This document shows positions 1-10,359 of a DNA stretch of 64,000 nucleotides, piece after piece. This stretch comes from Luzula sylvatica (Eukaryota > Streptophyta > Magnoliopsida > Poales > Juncaceae). Position 1 is the first letter of the stretch, and each line of letters begins with the position of its first letter. A program made the translations under genes and the position numbers. Under the pieces are notes generated by a model. The model did not search any database, was not told the DNA's origin, and worked only from the letters and a program-made list of their open reading frames with translations. The DNA is taken from assembly GCA_946800325.1 (NCBI GenBank), contig OX326958.1, positions 1,188,001-1,252,000 on the forward strand, written 5' to 3'.

Positions 1-607
1 AATTTATATGCAATTATTGCACAAAGACAATAAACTAAAACAACAAATAGACAATAAAATTTTACATACTCAATATTAAGAAATTCAATCAAATTTTCTC
101 AAATAGATGGGCTGGACAGCTTGAGATAAATTTTCTCAAATTTTAGTCAAATAAGTTTAGTTTGATGATTTAGCTAAATTTATAATTGTTAAATATGTTT
201 AGTAACTAGTTTGACGGTGACTTCATGGTTTACATATTTTTAAAGTTTTAAAGGTACAAAGATAGGTTTTTACTTTCTAGAGGATAAATTCGACGAAATA
301 TATTTTTTCAAAGGATAAATTTGATATTTGCAGTTTAAGAGGGACAAGTTTAAAAAATTTGATATTTTACTTTTTAACAAGACTATGAAATTACTGTTTG
401 ACTATTGTTTACATCTGGTAACAACTGTTTCTATCACCAACAATCACTCTCATAACATAAAATAAGCATGCAAAATGGCAAAACACACCCAAATAAAGAC
501 TAAAAAGAGATTAAAAACACTCCTGCAAATAAAAAAATATGAACCATAGGCAATTACTAGCAACCATTTTCCTATTTCAATTATATCCAATAGTTTTTTG
601 CTAAAAC
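1..607. other. Intergenic, AT-rich
   Basis: No gene or clear repeat structure is seen. The stretch lies just past the stop codon of the WAV3-like gene and should contain its 3' UTR and terminator. I could not pick a convincing polyadenylation signal. Confidence 0.5.
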
Positions 608-2903
608 TTAGACCAAATACCTCCCCTCTCTCCCTCTCGTTCTATACCCATGCAAATGCTTCGCCCATCTTCGCGCTACAAACGGGTCCAAATACTCCCA
701 TCTCTCGCCGCAACTCCGCCTCGGAACGCCGATACTCTGATTGCTTTCTCTCTCCTCATAATCACTCTCACTCCTCCCTCCTTTCTCCCCGAAACCAACC
801 ACCGCTTCTCCACTCCGAACTTGTTCATCTCTCCCTCTCTCCTCGACATAGCTATATCCCACCACAACATACCCACATTCATCCATTAGGTCAAGATCAA
901 GAGGGATCCTTCTCTCTTCTCCGCCCCTCAACTCTCCGAGCCTAACCAAACCCATTTGTTCGCCTATCCTCAATCGGACATCTCCTATTACCCCTCCAAG
1001 CAAACCCGAAACAAAATCCTCAAAGTCATGCATCACGAGCCCGTTAAGCACGCCGAAACCAAACCCGATATGATACTGATACACATGAAACGGTGCATCA
1101 CAGAGACCCATATTAGAATGACCTCGATTAGGACCGTCATATAGATGAAGAATACGGGCTATAGGGTTTAAGTGTGTTCGATCTTCTAGTATTTTCACGG
1201 CTTTTTGTAACCCTTCTAATGGACTAGCCCCACCAGTGTAAGAGATACGATCGATAACTTGCAAAGCTAACCGCTTACCATGAGAAGACATGAGCCTTAA
1301 CGGGAAAGCACGAGTTGGGGTGCTAGAATAGGTCACGATAGATAAACGGTCATTTGTGCGTAACGAGAATATAACGAGTGCCATTGATTGCTTCAAGAGT
1401 CTAATATGCGGTCCATTAGCAGTTACGACTAATACAAGGTCTATAGCCGGTTGGGGGGAGAGTCTCACTGAAAGGTAAGCCCTATTTCGACAGCATGGCG
1501 AATAAACAAAAGCATGGTTGTTAGGATTAGGGTTTAAGATAGGTATGAGAGAGAATTGGAGTGAAGGGTGTGACAATTCGGGTAAATTGCTCATGGTCGC
1601 TTCGATCGGGTCATCATCATTGTAGCGAACTGCACGAACGGATGAACGACGGTTAACCCGAGAAGTGGCAATTGAGTGGTCGAGAATTCGAAGTATCGGA
1701 TCCGAGTTATTAGAGTTAGAGAGAGAAGGAGGTAACTTGAGTTCGTTGGGGAGTTGGGTCCATTGGGCTCGACAAATAGGACACGTTATGTTTCCGTGTC
1801 GTATGTTCGACGCAATGCATGGGAAGTGAAAGGAATGAGAACACTCCGCAACGAAAATCTTTACATTATTTTTGTCCTTTTTTGTCGACTTGACATCACT
1901 GCTATACAGAGGATCCAAGCAAATTGCACAAATACACTGCAAGTTAAAAAGTAAAAAAAAATTCATTCTTATTTTTCATGCTAATTTTCCACAATCTAGA
2001 CTTAATTGAACTTTTAGGGATAGCAATTTCAAGTACCAATATGAACTGTGAGGTAGTGATACATAAAATGATTAACAAAGTTTAATTTTGATGCACCAAG
2101 TTGACTTGAATATTTTACAAATTAATAAAAGAATGCATGCAGATTTTTGGTGCAAATCAGGTCAACCACAAATACCAAACACAAGAAAATAACAAAACCA
2201 GTCCCTCAAAATAGTTTTTGCAATTTGGAATTATAAATGAAATATTTAGTTGGGCTTTGATGAAAAAATTGAAATAAAGCATGGAATGGAATAACTAATA
2301 AGTATGAACAAGGAAGAAAAGAGAAAGTGAAAAGAAGAAAGAAAAAAAAAAGTTCACCTTGTCAGCCAGAATAGTGGGCTCATGCTTTTCCTTGTTTCCC
2401 TCAGTGCTCTCTAACCCTACGTTCACCGCGGAGCACGAGATCTGATTTCAATATTAATAATACAAAAAACTATTATTACCCAACAGTAACATTCTCTACA
2501 TGGTGTAGCGGTATGTGTAACGGGTCATTTCATAGAACAATACACATGAAATAACCACAGGGGATCAAAGTCTGAAATTAGATTATACTACTATTTACAA
2601 CTAGAAGAAGAATGATGATAATTATTAATAATTAATTACGTACAAAAGAAAAGTTAAGAAATTTGAATATATTTATGAAATTGAAATTGGATAAATCAAC
2701 AAAAGAAAAGAACATGCAAAAAATAAACCAATGTAATGCACAAGAAAAGCTTCAATCGAAGCTAATAAGAGGGGAGAGAGAGAGAGAGAACATACGGTTT
2801 TAGAGAGAGGAGGAGAGGAGAGATGGAAGAAACAAGTGGAGGAGGAGAAGGGGAAGAAGCCCATTTGCTTCATGGCTCTCTTCCATCTCGCCCACATTCT
2901 CAT
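608..2903 (-). CDS. WAV3-like RING-H2/vWA E3 ubiquitin ligase
   Basis: Probable E3 ubiquitin ligase of the WAVY GROWTH 3 family; in Arabidopsis these proteins act in root gravitropic and wavy growth. Three exons on the minus strand: 2796-2903, 2358-2441, 608-1936, giving 506 residues. Splice signals are ACC|GTATGT, cag|ATC, AAG|GTGAAC and gcag|TGT, all phase 0. Exon 3 opens with the RING: CAICLDPL, then AECSHSFHFPCI and CPICRAQW (about residues 65-115). A vWA-like domain follows (about residues 195-330). Its metal-binding loop is degenerate: TANGPH stands where a DxSxS MIDAS is expected. A conserved RLGELRGGEERR block comes after it. The 36-residue first exon is basic and Phe/Ser-rich; an alternative start is Met3. 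The C-terminal tail is shorter than in many ~700-residue relatives. The family call is firm; orthology within the family is not resolved. Confidence 0.85.
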
Positions 2904-2962
2904 TTAACACTTCAAACCTAACTCCAATAATTTCAGCTCAACTAAATCAACCCCATTGCCAT

Positions 2963-2965
<3 letters not shown>

Positions 2966-2996
<31 letters not shown>
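2966..2996. repeat. (CT)n microsatellite in 5' leader
   Basis: About 15 CT units on the plus strand (GA on the coding strand), 63 bp upstream of the WAV3-like start codon. Probably in the leader or core promoter. GA tracts here can bind BBR/BPC proteins, which is inference. Confidence 0.8.
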
Positions 2997-3000
<4 letters not shown>

Positions 3001-3695
3001 TTCTCTTTGACAAGGATGGTGGTTTCTTTTAGTTTCTCTCTCTACTTTTTCTCCTCTTCCCAAGGTGAGACCGCTCGACCCACCCATTTACATCATTCTA
3101 GTTCTTTATTCATTGTGCCCTAAACTAATTATGGGCTTTATTTATTTTACTATTACTTAATTAGTTTTATATGACTATATACTAAATATTTTTATTAAAT
3201 TCATACACAGCCAAAATCACAAAAAGATGGAAATTGTAGTAGTTGCTCTTCTTAATTAGTTGGTTTACCTGTTTTCAAATTTATTTCCTACCTAGCTGCT
3301 ACTCATTCATTATTAAAAACATTTATTCCGAGTAATAAAATAAAAAAGATTTATAAACATTTCTCATGAAAAAGAAAAGTATTCTCAAAAAAACATGCAA
3401 AACAAAACTACACTCTCAAATCCTATGTAACTTAAAATATCACAAACCAACATATTAAACAATTTACTCGTACTAAACCTTATGTAAAACATTACAATTA
3501 AAAAAAGATTATATTATTATGTTATATCTTGGCTCATGTCATGACTTGCAAACTTTATCCATCTCTACAACAAATAAAAATAAAAACAATATATCAGATT
3601 AAATTATACCAACATAAAAAATAAAAATAAAAACTGGGCCAATACAAAATTAGAAATCAAAATTACCTATTTTGAAAAAGCAAGACCACGTAACG
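2997..3695. other. Intergenic between two minus-strand genes
   Basis: Holds the promoter side of the WAV3-like gene and the 3' side of the FPA-like gene. AT-rich; no ORF or repeat stands out. Confidence 0.5.
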
Positions 3696-6600
3696 TTACT
3701 TTCTCTCTCCTGCATTGGTTTGCTGTTGCTGGATTTGCTGCAACAAAACCGCTGCTAGCTGTAATGTAGCTTGCAACCTCTTTTGCGGTTCGGGTCCACC
3801 TCCTAACCCATTATTCTCGCCCTCTAACCCGTTAACGCCACCAACCCCTTGTTGCTGTTGTACTTGCACCGTACTCGTAGGAACCCCGCTTGTTTGTTGA
3901 ACTTGTGGGACCCACATACCGCCAGCTGGCAGACCCTGAGGTGGCGCGTAAGAAGTGGAAGTATAATGAGGCATTGATGGCGCACTACTTCCAACGTGAT
4001 GCAGATTCATATACGGGTTCGGGTTTGTAAGCGGTGCGGACGGACCCGGTTCGTATCCAGATTGAGAAGAAGCATATTGAGGTACCAACGATGCGTTATT
4101 ATTATGGATCAGATTAGGGTTTATGTGGGAATTAGGGTTTTGGAGTGGCGGTGCAGAAGGAGGACCATAAGAAGGTACCATCATATTAGGGTTTTGAAGC
4201 GGTGCAGACGTACCCGGTTCGTACCCGTTAAAGAAACCATAATGAGGCAACGAAGGATTATTCGCAATCGAACTGGGTTGCGGACCCGGTTCATAAACGC
4301 CATGCTGTGCTTGTTGTTGCTGCATAAACAAATTCCTCATCTGTGCAAACTGCTCATGTTGATTCGGTACAGGTGGTACCGACGGTACCATAGATGGAGG
4401 CGGTACTGCAGGAAGCGGCGGAGGAGGAGACGAAGGAACCGGTACGTAATTCGGATTAAATTCAGGTCTAAATTGAAAATTTGCCGCGTTCATATTATTA
4501 TTATTATTATTTTCAAATTGATTGTAACTAGTAACGTTATAATTAGGAGGCGGCTGAAAATCGTGTGCTTTAAAAACCGCGCCGTCTTCGAAATCATTAT
4601 TACTAATATTATTATTATCATTATTATCGTTGTGGTGGAATTTGAGGACGAGGCCGGAGATGCTCATGTTGCCCGCGACTTTCAACACTTTTTCGGTGAA
4701 CTCCGAAGGAGGCACCAAAAAAAGGGAAATTTTATCGTCCAACTTGACGACGGCCACGCGTTGTTTCTCCCCCAAATAATGCATGAATTCGTTGTACGAA
4801 GATATCTCCGCGTCCGATTCGGGCACGAAAAACACCACCCACGACATCGCCGCTTGGTAGTAGTGTTTCGCTAGCATTTCCAACGTCGTTCTCGCCGTGC
4901 ACTCTATTCTCTCCGGACTGAAAAAAATTATTTCATTTAGGCCAAATTTCATATGTACCCCTACAAAGCCTCACAATTTCACGTATACCCCTGCAAAACG
5001 TGAAATATCATGAATACCCCTACAAAATTATTATAATTTCATGGATGTCCTTTTTGTTAGATTTTTGATAACTAATCGTTAAAATTACAACCGCTAAGTT
5101 TTTCTTTCCCAATTTTACCTCCTATGTAAATAAGCAATACAATTTGACAAAAAGGGAATTCATGAAATTTTAGTAGTTTTGTAGGGGTATTCGTGATATT
5201 TCACGTTTTCCACGGGTATATATGAAATTTGGCCTTTTATTTATTAGGCCATTTACCCCACCCTTAGAAATCCCCTCAATTTCTTCATAACCTAATTAGC
5301 ACCTTTAAAAAGTTGTTAATTATGTTTGACTTGTTAATTACTAGGCTAATTAAAGGTGTTAATTAGGGTGGGGCAAATTGGGGGGGAACTCTGGTGACAA
5401 AGTAAAAATGCCCTTTATTTATCTATCATGTATTCATTTTTCATGATTCTTTTATATGGCATTTATATTGTAGTTTATTATTTTAGATATTTTCATTTAT
5501 ATTTTGAGTGGGGGGTGATATGAAACTTACAGCATGAAATCTAGGGTTTTGCCGACGGGGAAGCAGCGGGCCCGGCAAACACTCGAGCCGCCTTTGGCAA
5601 TCACGCCTTCCCATTTCCAAACTTCCTTTTCGTTCAAGCCCCTCAAACTTCCCGTATTTACATCGAACACCCTTTCTCTTTCGTGGGAGAACTCGTGAAA
5701 CGGGTATTCGGGTAAATCTCTTTCGTTACGTATTGGTTTGTTTAGCGGGTACAGGTGGTCCTCGTAACGCGGGTCGAAGGGAGGGAAATTACGAACGTGC
5801 CCTTCGTCAAAAGGACTGTAATTCCTGCTTCTTTCTCGTTTTGACCGGTGGTCGAAGTACGGGTCGTGGTCGACGCGACGAGGTGGCGAATGAAAATCAT
5901 GGAATAGAGGTGGTTTGTCGTGGGGAAATAATGCGTCAGAACTAGGGTTAGGGTTTCCTGCTGCATCGTTTTTGGCGTATGAGATGCTAACTCTAGGGTT
6001 GTTGAATAATCGTCCGTTTAGGGCTTCTTTAGCGCGGATTGCTGAAGAAACGTGGGTAAATTGTACGAAAGCGTAGCTACGGCCCAAAAACGTGGCGATT
6101 CTGGTAATTTCACCGAATGACGAAAATGCCCTTTCGAGGGCCTTTTCGTCAATGTTTAGACTGGCAGGAAAGCCGATCCATAGTACTTCACTTGGTTCCA
6201 TGTCCTGTAATTTAAAACTTTTTATGGTAAAAACATATGTTTTTTTTGGCCTATTTAATGTTCCATGTCAAATTCGTGATTTAATTTGTGTAATGTATGC
6301 AATTTCTTGTTTGCTCTAATGTTTGTGAAGGAGATATTACTATACTAATTGCACATTTAATTAATATTATATAAAAATAAAGTGCCAGTAGTATGCATTT
6401 ACATGCTCTTGACATGTACCAGTACTGGTACGGCAGGGGAGATTAATGACTTGAATTCTTGAATAAACTACAAAATACCCCCTAAAGTTTCTTGTAATTA
6501 ATGCAATGCGTCGTGCCAAATTGTTTTTTTCATTGATTTCTATAAGAAATTACTCGTGAACGAATAATACGAAATTATGATTTATGCTGGCAGAAATTAG

Positions 6601-7548
6601 GTAAGTACGGGCTGTGATCCAAGTTGAAATTTAAGCTTAAACACTGAAATATCACCAAATTATACCTTTAGTTAAAATTTCTTTTTTGAATGTGCTAATC
6701 ATTTGTTAAATAACTTAAATTAGATATGCTTTATTGGGAGAAATTAATGCCGAAAACTCTGACGTCAATCCTAATGCCGAACTAATTTTAGCACGTGGTT
6801 TCTAGGTTTTAAGTTAGTTTGTTTTTATGCTCTCTATTTCTGTACATTTCAGCTTTTTCGATACAGGCTCCAAAACCCTAATTTATCACTTTCAACCTAT
6901 TATGCTACATAATAATTTTTAGTAAACTTTTTATCAAATGTGGAAATCCTAAATTTCTTCAGCTTTTTTTTTCAAATTTATTTGGGACTTTGATGTGGTG
7001 TGAATTTTTTGAGACGCGAAAAGTGGATAAAATGTGGCAAAAAGAAGAAGAGAAGGATAGGATATGACAGAAGTAGTAGAAATGGGCAATTTATGACTAA
7101 CCCCCTTGGAAAACTCAATATTAAGAGGAGACCCTTCGAGGTGGGCCCCTTGGAGAGTCCTCATAGCGGCCATCGCGTCCTCCAACCTGACGAAATTCAC
7201 GAACGCATAGCTTCGTTTAGGCAGATGGTTTATGCTCTGCACATCACCGAAACTTATGAATGCATCGAAAAGCGTGCCCTCACTGACGGACTCCGCCAGA
7301 TTGCCGACCCACAAGTGACGAGACGGAGGCGGAATTTTGTTTCTGGCGGATCCGGGTCCTGGACCTAATACACTCGATCCTGACCCGGTTCGGCTCCTCT
7401 CTCTGCCTCGATCTCGGTCTCGTTCTCGATCACGATCTCGGTACCGGTCACGATCTCGATCACGATCTCGGCTTCGATCTCGGTTTCGGTCTCGATCTCG
7501 ATCTCGGTATCGATCTCGATCTCTGTATCGATCTCTTCCTCGGTCCAT
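3696..7548 (-). CDS. FPA/SPEN-like RRM-SPOC protein
   Basis: Nuclear RNA-binding protein of the FPA/Spen family. In Arabidopsis FPA controls alternative polyadenylation and flowering time. Three coding exons: 7102-7548, 5531-6204, 3696-4917, giving 780 residues. Junctions: AAGGGG|GTTAGT to acag|GACATG, and ATGCT|GTAAGT to ttcag|TCCGG. Residues 1-60 are an Arg/Asp/Ser run. RRM1 spans about 78-148 (RNP2 LWVGNL, RNP1 KRSYAFVNF). RRM2 begins about 155 (LWIGFP, GRSYAFVQF). SPOC starts about 344 (WEGVIAKGGSSVCRARCFP) and continues in the last exon (ARTTLEMLAKHY, VVFFVP, VAVVKLDDKISLFLVPP). A Pro/Asn/Gln-rich tail ends in QKRLQATLQLAAVLLQQIQ. FPA itself has three RRMs, so this two-RRM form looks closer to the At4g12640-type relative. 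A short alternative exon in the long first coding intron cannot be excluded. Confidence 0.88.
4940..5234. mobile_element. MITE with long terminal inverted repeats, intronic
   Basis: The left end begins ggccaaatttcatatgtacc and the right end is its imperfect inverse, ending tatatgaaatttggcc. The inverted arms run about 80-100 bp and contain the repeated words 'taccccta' and 'aaatatcatgaatacccc'. It lies in the last intron of the FPA-like gene, 22 bp upstream of the SPOC exon's 3' splice site. Target-site duplication is not clear (possibly TTTA/TTTT). Related words recur at about 43.0, 44.9, 45.4, 46.6 and 47.7 kb. Confidence 0.75.
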
Positions 7549-7960
7549 CTGGATTCAATTATTAAAAAAAAATTACAGCATGGTTACTAAAAGAATGATT
7601 GCATAGACAATGATCATTTCTCAAATTCTACGTAACAGTATACAATTTTCTTAATTTTAAATTCAGTATTCTATTTGCTCAAACTATCTACAGTTAAGAA
7701 GTAATACTCTTTGATGTAAAATCAATTAAAAATCGATAAAGGACGCAAATTCTAGTAAATATACAAATCGAACAACCGAATAAAGAGTTAAGGAAAGAAT
7801 AATCAGCAGATACAGAAGCAATCGAATCGTATCATACGAGAGAGAGAGAGAGAACCATACCTAATTTGCGGATAGGATTCTTGGGAGTGGTGAAGGCGGA
7901 GAGATTAGGGTTTCTGGTCGAGGGGAAATGACTATGAGAGGAAGAAATATCTGGGAAGCA
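7549..7960 (-). promoter_or_regulatory. 5' UTR intron and leader exon of FPA-like gene
   Basis: The FPA-like ATG is preceded directly by an acceptor (gaatccag|ATG). A matching donor, TTAG|GTATGG, lies at 7855-7860, so 7549-7860 is probably a 5' UTR intron and the leader exon starts at 7861 and runs to about 7950. A GA tract lies inside the intron next to the donor (about 7838-7853). Confidence 0.6.
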
Positions 7961-8396
7961 CGGCACGAATACGATAATGTTATGTTTAATGGGTTTTGGA
8001 TTCTTTTCGTTAACACCCCTATCAAAAACTATTATTACATTACATACTGTGTACGTTTGTAGAAAAACCTCCGTGCTATCAAGAAATTACAAAACACCTC
8101 TTACTTCCTACGATTTGGAGTTTAATTATTTTTCAATTAACTTTGATACTTTATTTTTTATCGAATCTCTTTTATAATTTTATTCGATCACATCATTACA
8201 ATTATTTAAACATGAAGATGATGAGATGGGATATTTTATGATTATTTGTTTCTTTGATATTAGATAACTCATAATTATATTTATACTAAGCTAAATTTTG
8301 ATATTAAATAAGGTTAATTATTCGTAATGTTTTGATTATGTATTTTCTACCAAATAGAATAGAATTACATAAATATCCAACGAAATGAGAATTGCC
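7961..8396. other. Intergenic, FPA-like promoter / TOP6B 3' side
   Basis: AT-rich spacer between two minus-strand genes. No ORF or repeat recognised. It must carry the FPA-like promoter and the TOP6B 3' UTR. Confidence 0.5.
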
Positions 8397-10306
8397 TTAA
8401 TTAACGAGTCTAAATACAAAAACAGGACTATGAAAATCAGTGAATTTGTACGAAGCGTCGAGAGAATTCAAATAAATATCTTCTCTCGGCTCCTCGCTCA
8501 CTCCACTTTGCGTCACGTATTCCAATGCCATCTCATAATCCACCTTTAAACAAAAATTAATTATTTATTATTATTTTTTAATTGAGTAATTAATTACCTG
8601 TTCGACATGTTGAGTGAGGCATTCGCGAAGAGTAATCTCCGTTACTTCTTCAGACGCCACTTTTTCAATTAGGTCCTCGTCTTCTTTCTCAAATTTCTTT
8701 GGCCTTTTTGCATCTCTACCATCGGTTGCCATGTATTCCATCACTTCCATCAATGCTCTGCACGCATCAGGGATGTATCTGCAAAAATGTCAAAATAACA
8801 TTTATTTATTTTTCAAAAATGCCCTTTGATTTTCAAGATTTATAATACCTGTTCAAATTTCTTTTTCTCTCCTGTCTTTCACGTGCTTGTATTTTCTTCA
8901 TTATTTTAGCCTTCAATTGGCAACAACACTGCTTCAAAGCCGCCTAAATTTTATTCAAAAAAAAATATTACCATAATTTCCTAATAATGTAAGGGTATAT
9001 AAGTAAAATATACCTTAACAGCAGTGGCAATCTCGGTTATATCATCGCCAATATATTCTTTACCAGTGCCTTTAAAGGGTATTTTGGTACTTACAATACT
9101 CACAAATACCCCTATTTTGTCTTGTGCTTGGTTTATCTTGTAAGTATTCCAGCTATAAAGTACAAAGTTAATATTAATAAATATTAATTTTCAGAATTAT
9201 GAATTGATGACGAAAAGTTTTATACTTGATTCTTTTGGTAGCAGTCCTTGTGATGACATCAGCACCTTGTTCAAACAAAAGAGGTATTCGATTTGCAAAT
9301 CTGAATATATTTAAACCCTAAAAGAACAGGTATTATAAATCTCTGTTTTCAAATTCCAATTTAAAATTTTAAAAATTCAAACCTGTTTGACGTCTTTTCC
9401 TCCAAGACTAACTCCTGCTTCGACCATAAATGGATGTCCTTCAAATACATGAGGGCTAAAAATGCAAATTATCAAAATTTAATGTAGGGGCTTTTTTGCA
9501 AATTCCAAAGGTTTGGTAATCTTAAATTAATTTACCTGCCAGCAAAAGTGGCGACTAAATCAGGGTGAAGTTCCTTAATAATTCCGAGTCTAAGATTGTA
9601 CTCTCCTGCAGGACTCAAACACTGCACTTTTTTTTTTTCAAAATTACCCCTCATAAACTCCATATATACGTGAAATATAATAATTATAAAAAAATTAGAA
9701 AATAAAAAGCTTACATCGCCAGTTGGATCGTCGAATTTAGCTTGGCGAAAAAGCTGATGAATCCTCACTATTTGCTGAGCTGTCAAGTTTTTCACAACAG
9801 TCTTTGGAGTGAAATCAGGACCCATTTCCCCTATAAAAAATTAATAAATAATTACTAATTAAAATGATTAATAAATAATTATTTTTTAAAATTAATTACC
9901 GATTAATCGTTCTGCAAGGGATTTGGAAATATTGACAAATTCGTGTTGGAGGAAATGGAGAAGATTAGTTTTGGAGGTATCGGAGATTAATCTTTTGATC
10001 AGCAATAAATCAACGGCTGAAGGATGGTGTTTTGTCTCTAGTGGGACAGGTGGCATCACGTCAGTGCGTCTCGTAAATCTTATCGTCATGTTCTTCCTGT
10101 ATATAAACAAAATAATAATAATTTGTTAAAAAAAGAGGAAAAAAATAAAATAAAATAGAATAAAGAGCTTACTCTGGCGTGTCAGAGATGTATCTGAAGA
10201 GAAATTGTGCGTATGGTGTAATCACTGCCATTTGTCGCATGTAATGCAATATCTTTGACTGTATATAATATATTAATTAAAATTAGTATATATTTATTAT
10301 ATATAA

Positions 10307-10359
<53 letters not shown>

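Noticed and set aside
598..945. Plus-strand open frame opposite the WAV3-like gene
   Set aside because: It is antisense to the last exon, Ser/Pro/Leu-rich from complementary codons, with no domain.
3996..4874. 292-codon plus-strand frame rich in Arg and Ile
   Set aside because: It is the complement of the FPA-like SPOC and Asn/Pro-rich exon; composition is an antisense artefact.
7337..7606. Arg/Ser repeat frame on the plus strand
   Set aside because: Antisense of the Arg-Asp head of the FPA-like protein, in which a palindromic codon pattern gives RS repeats on the other strand.
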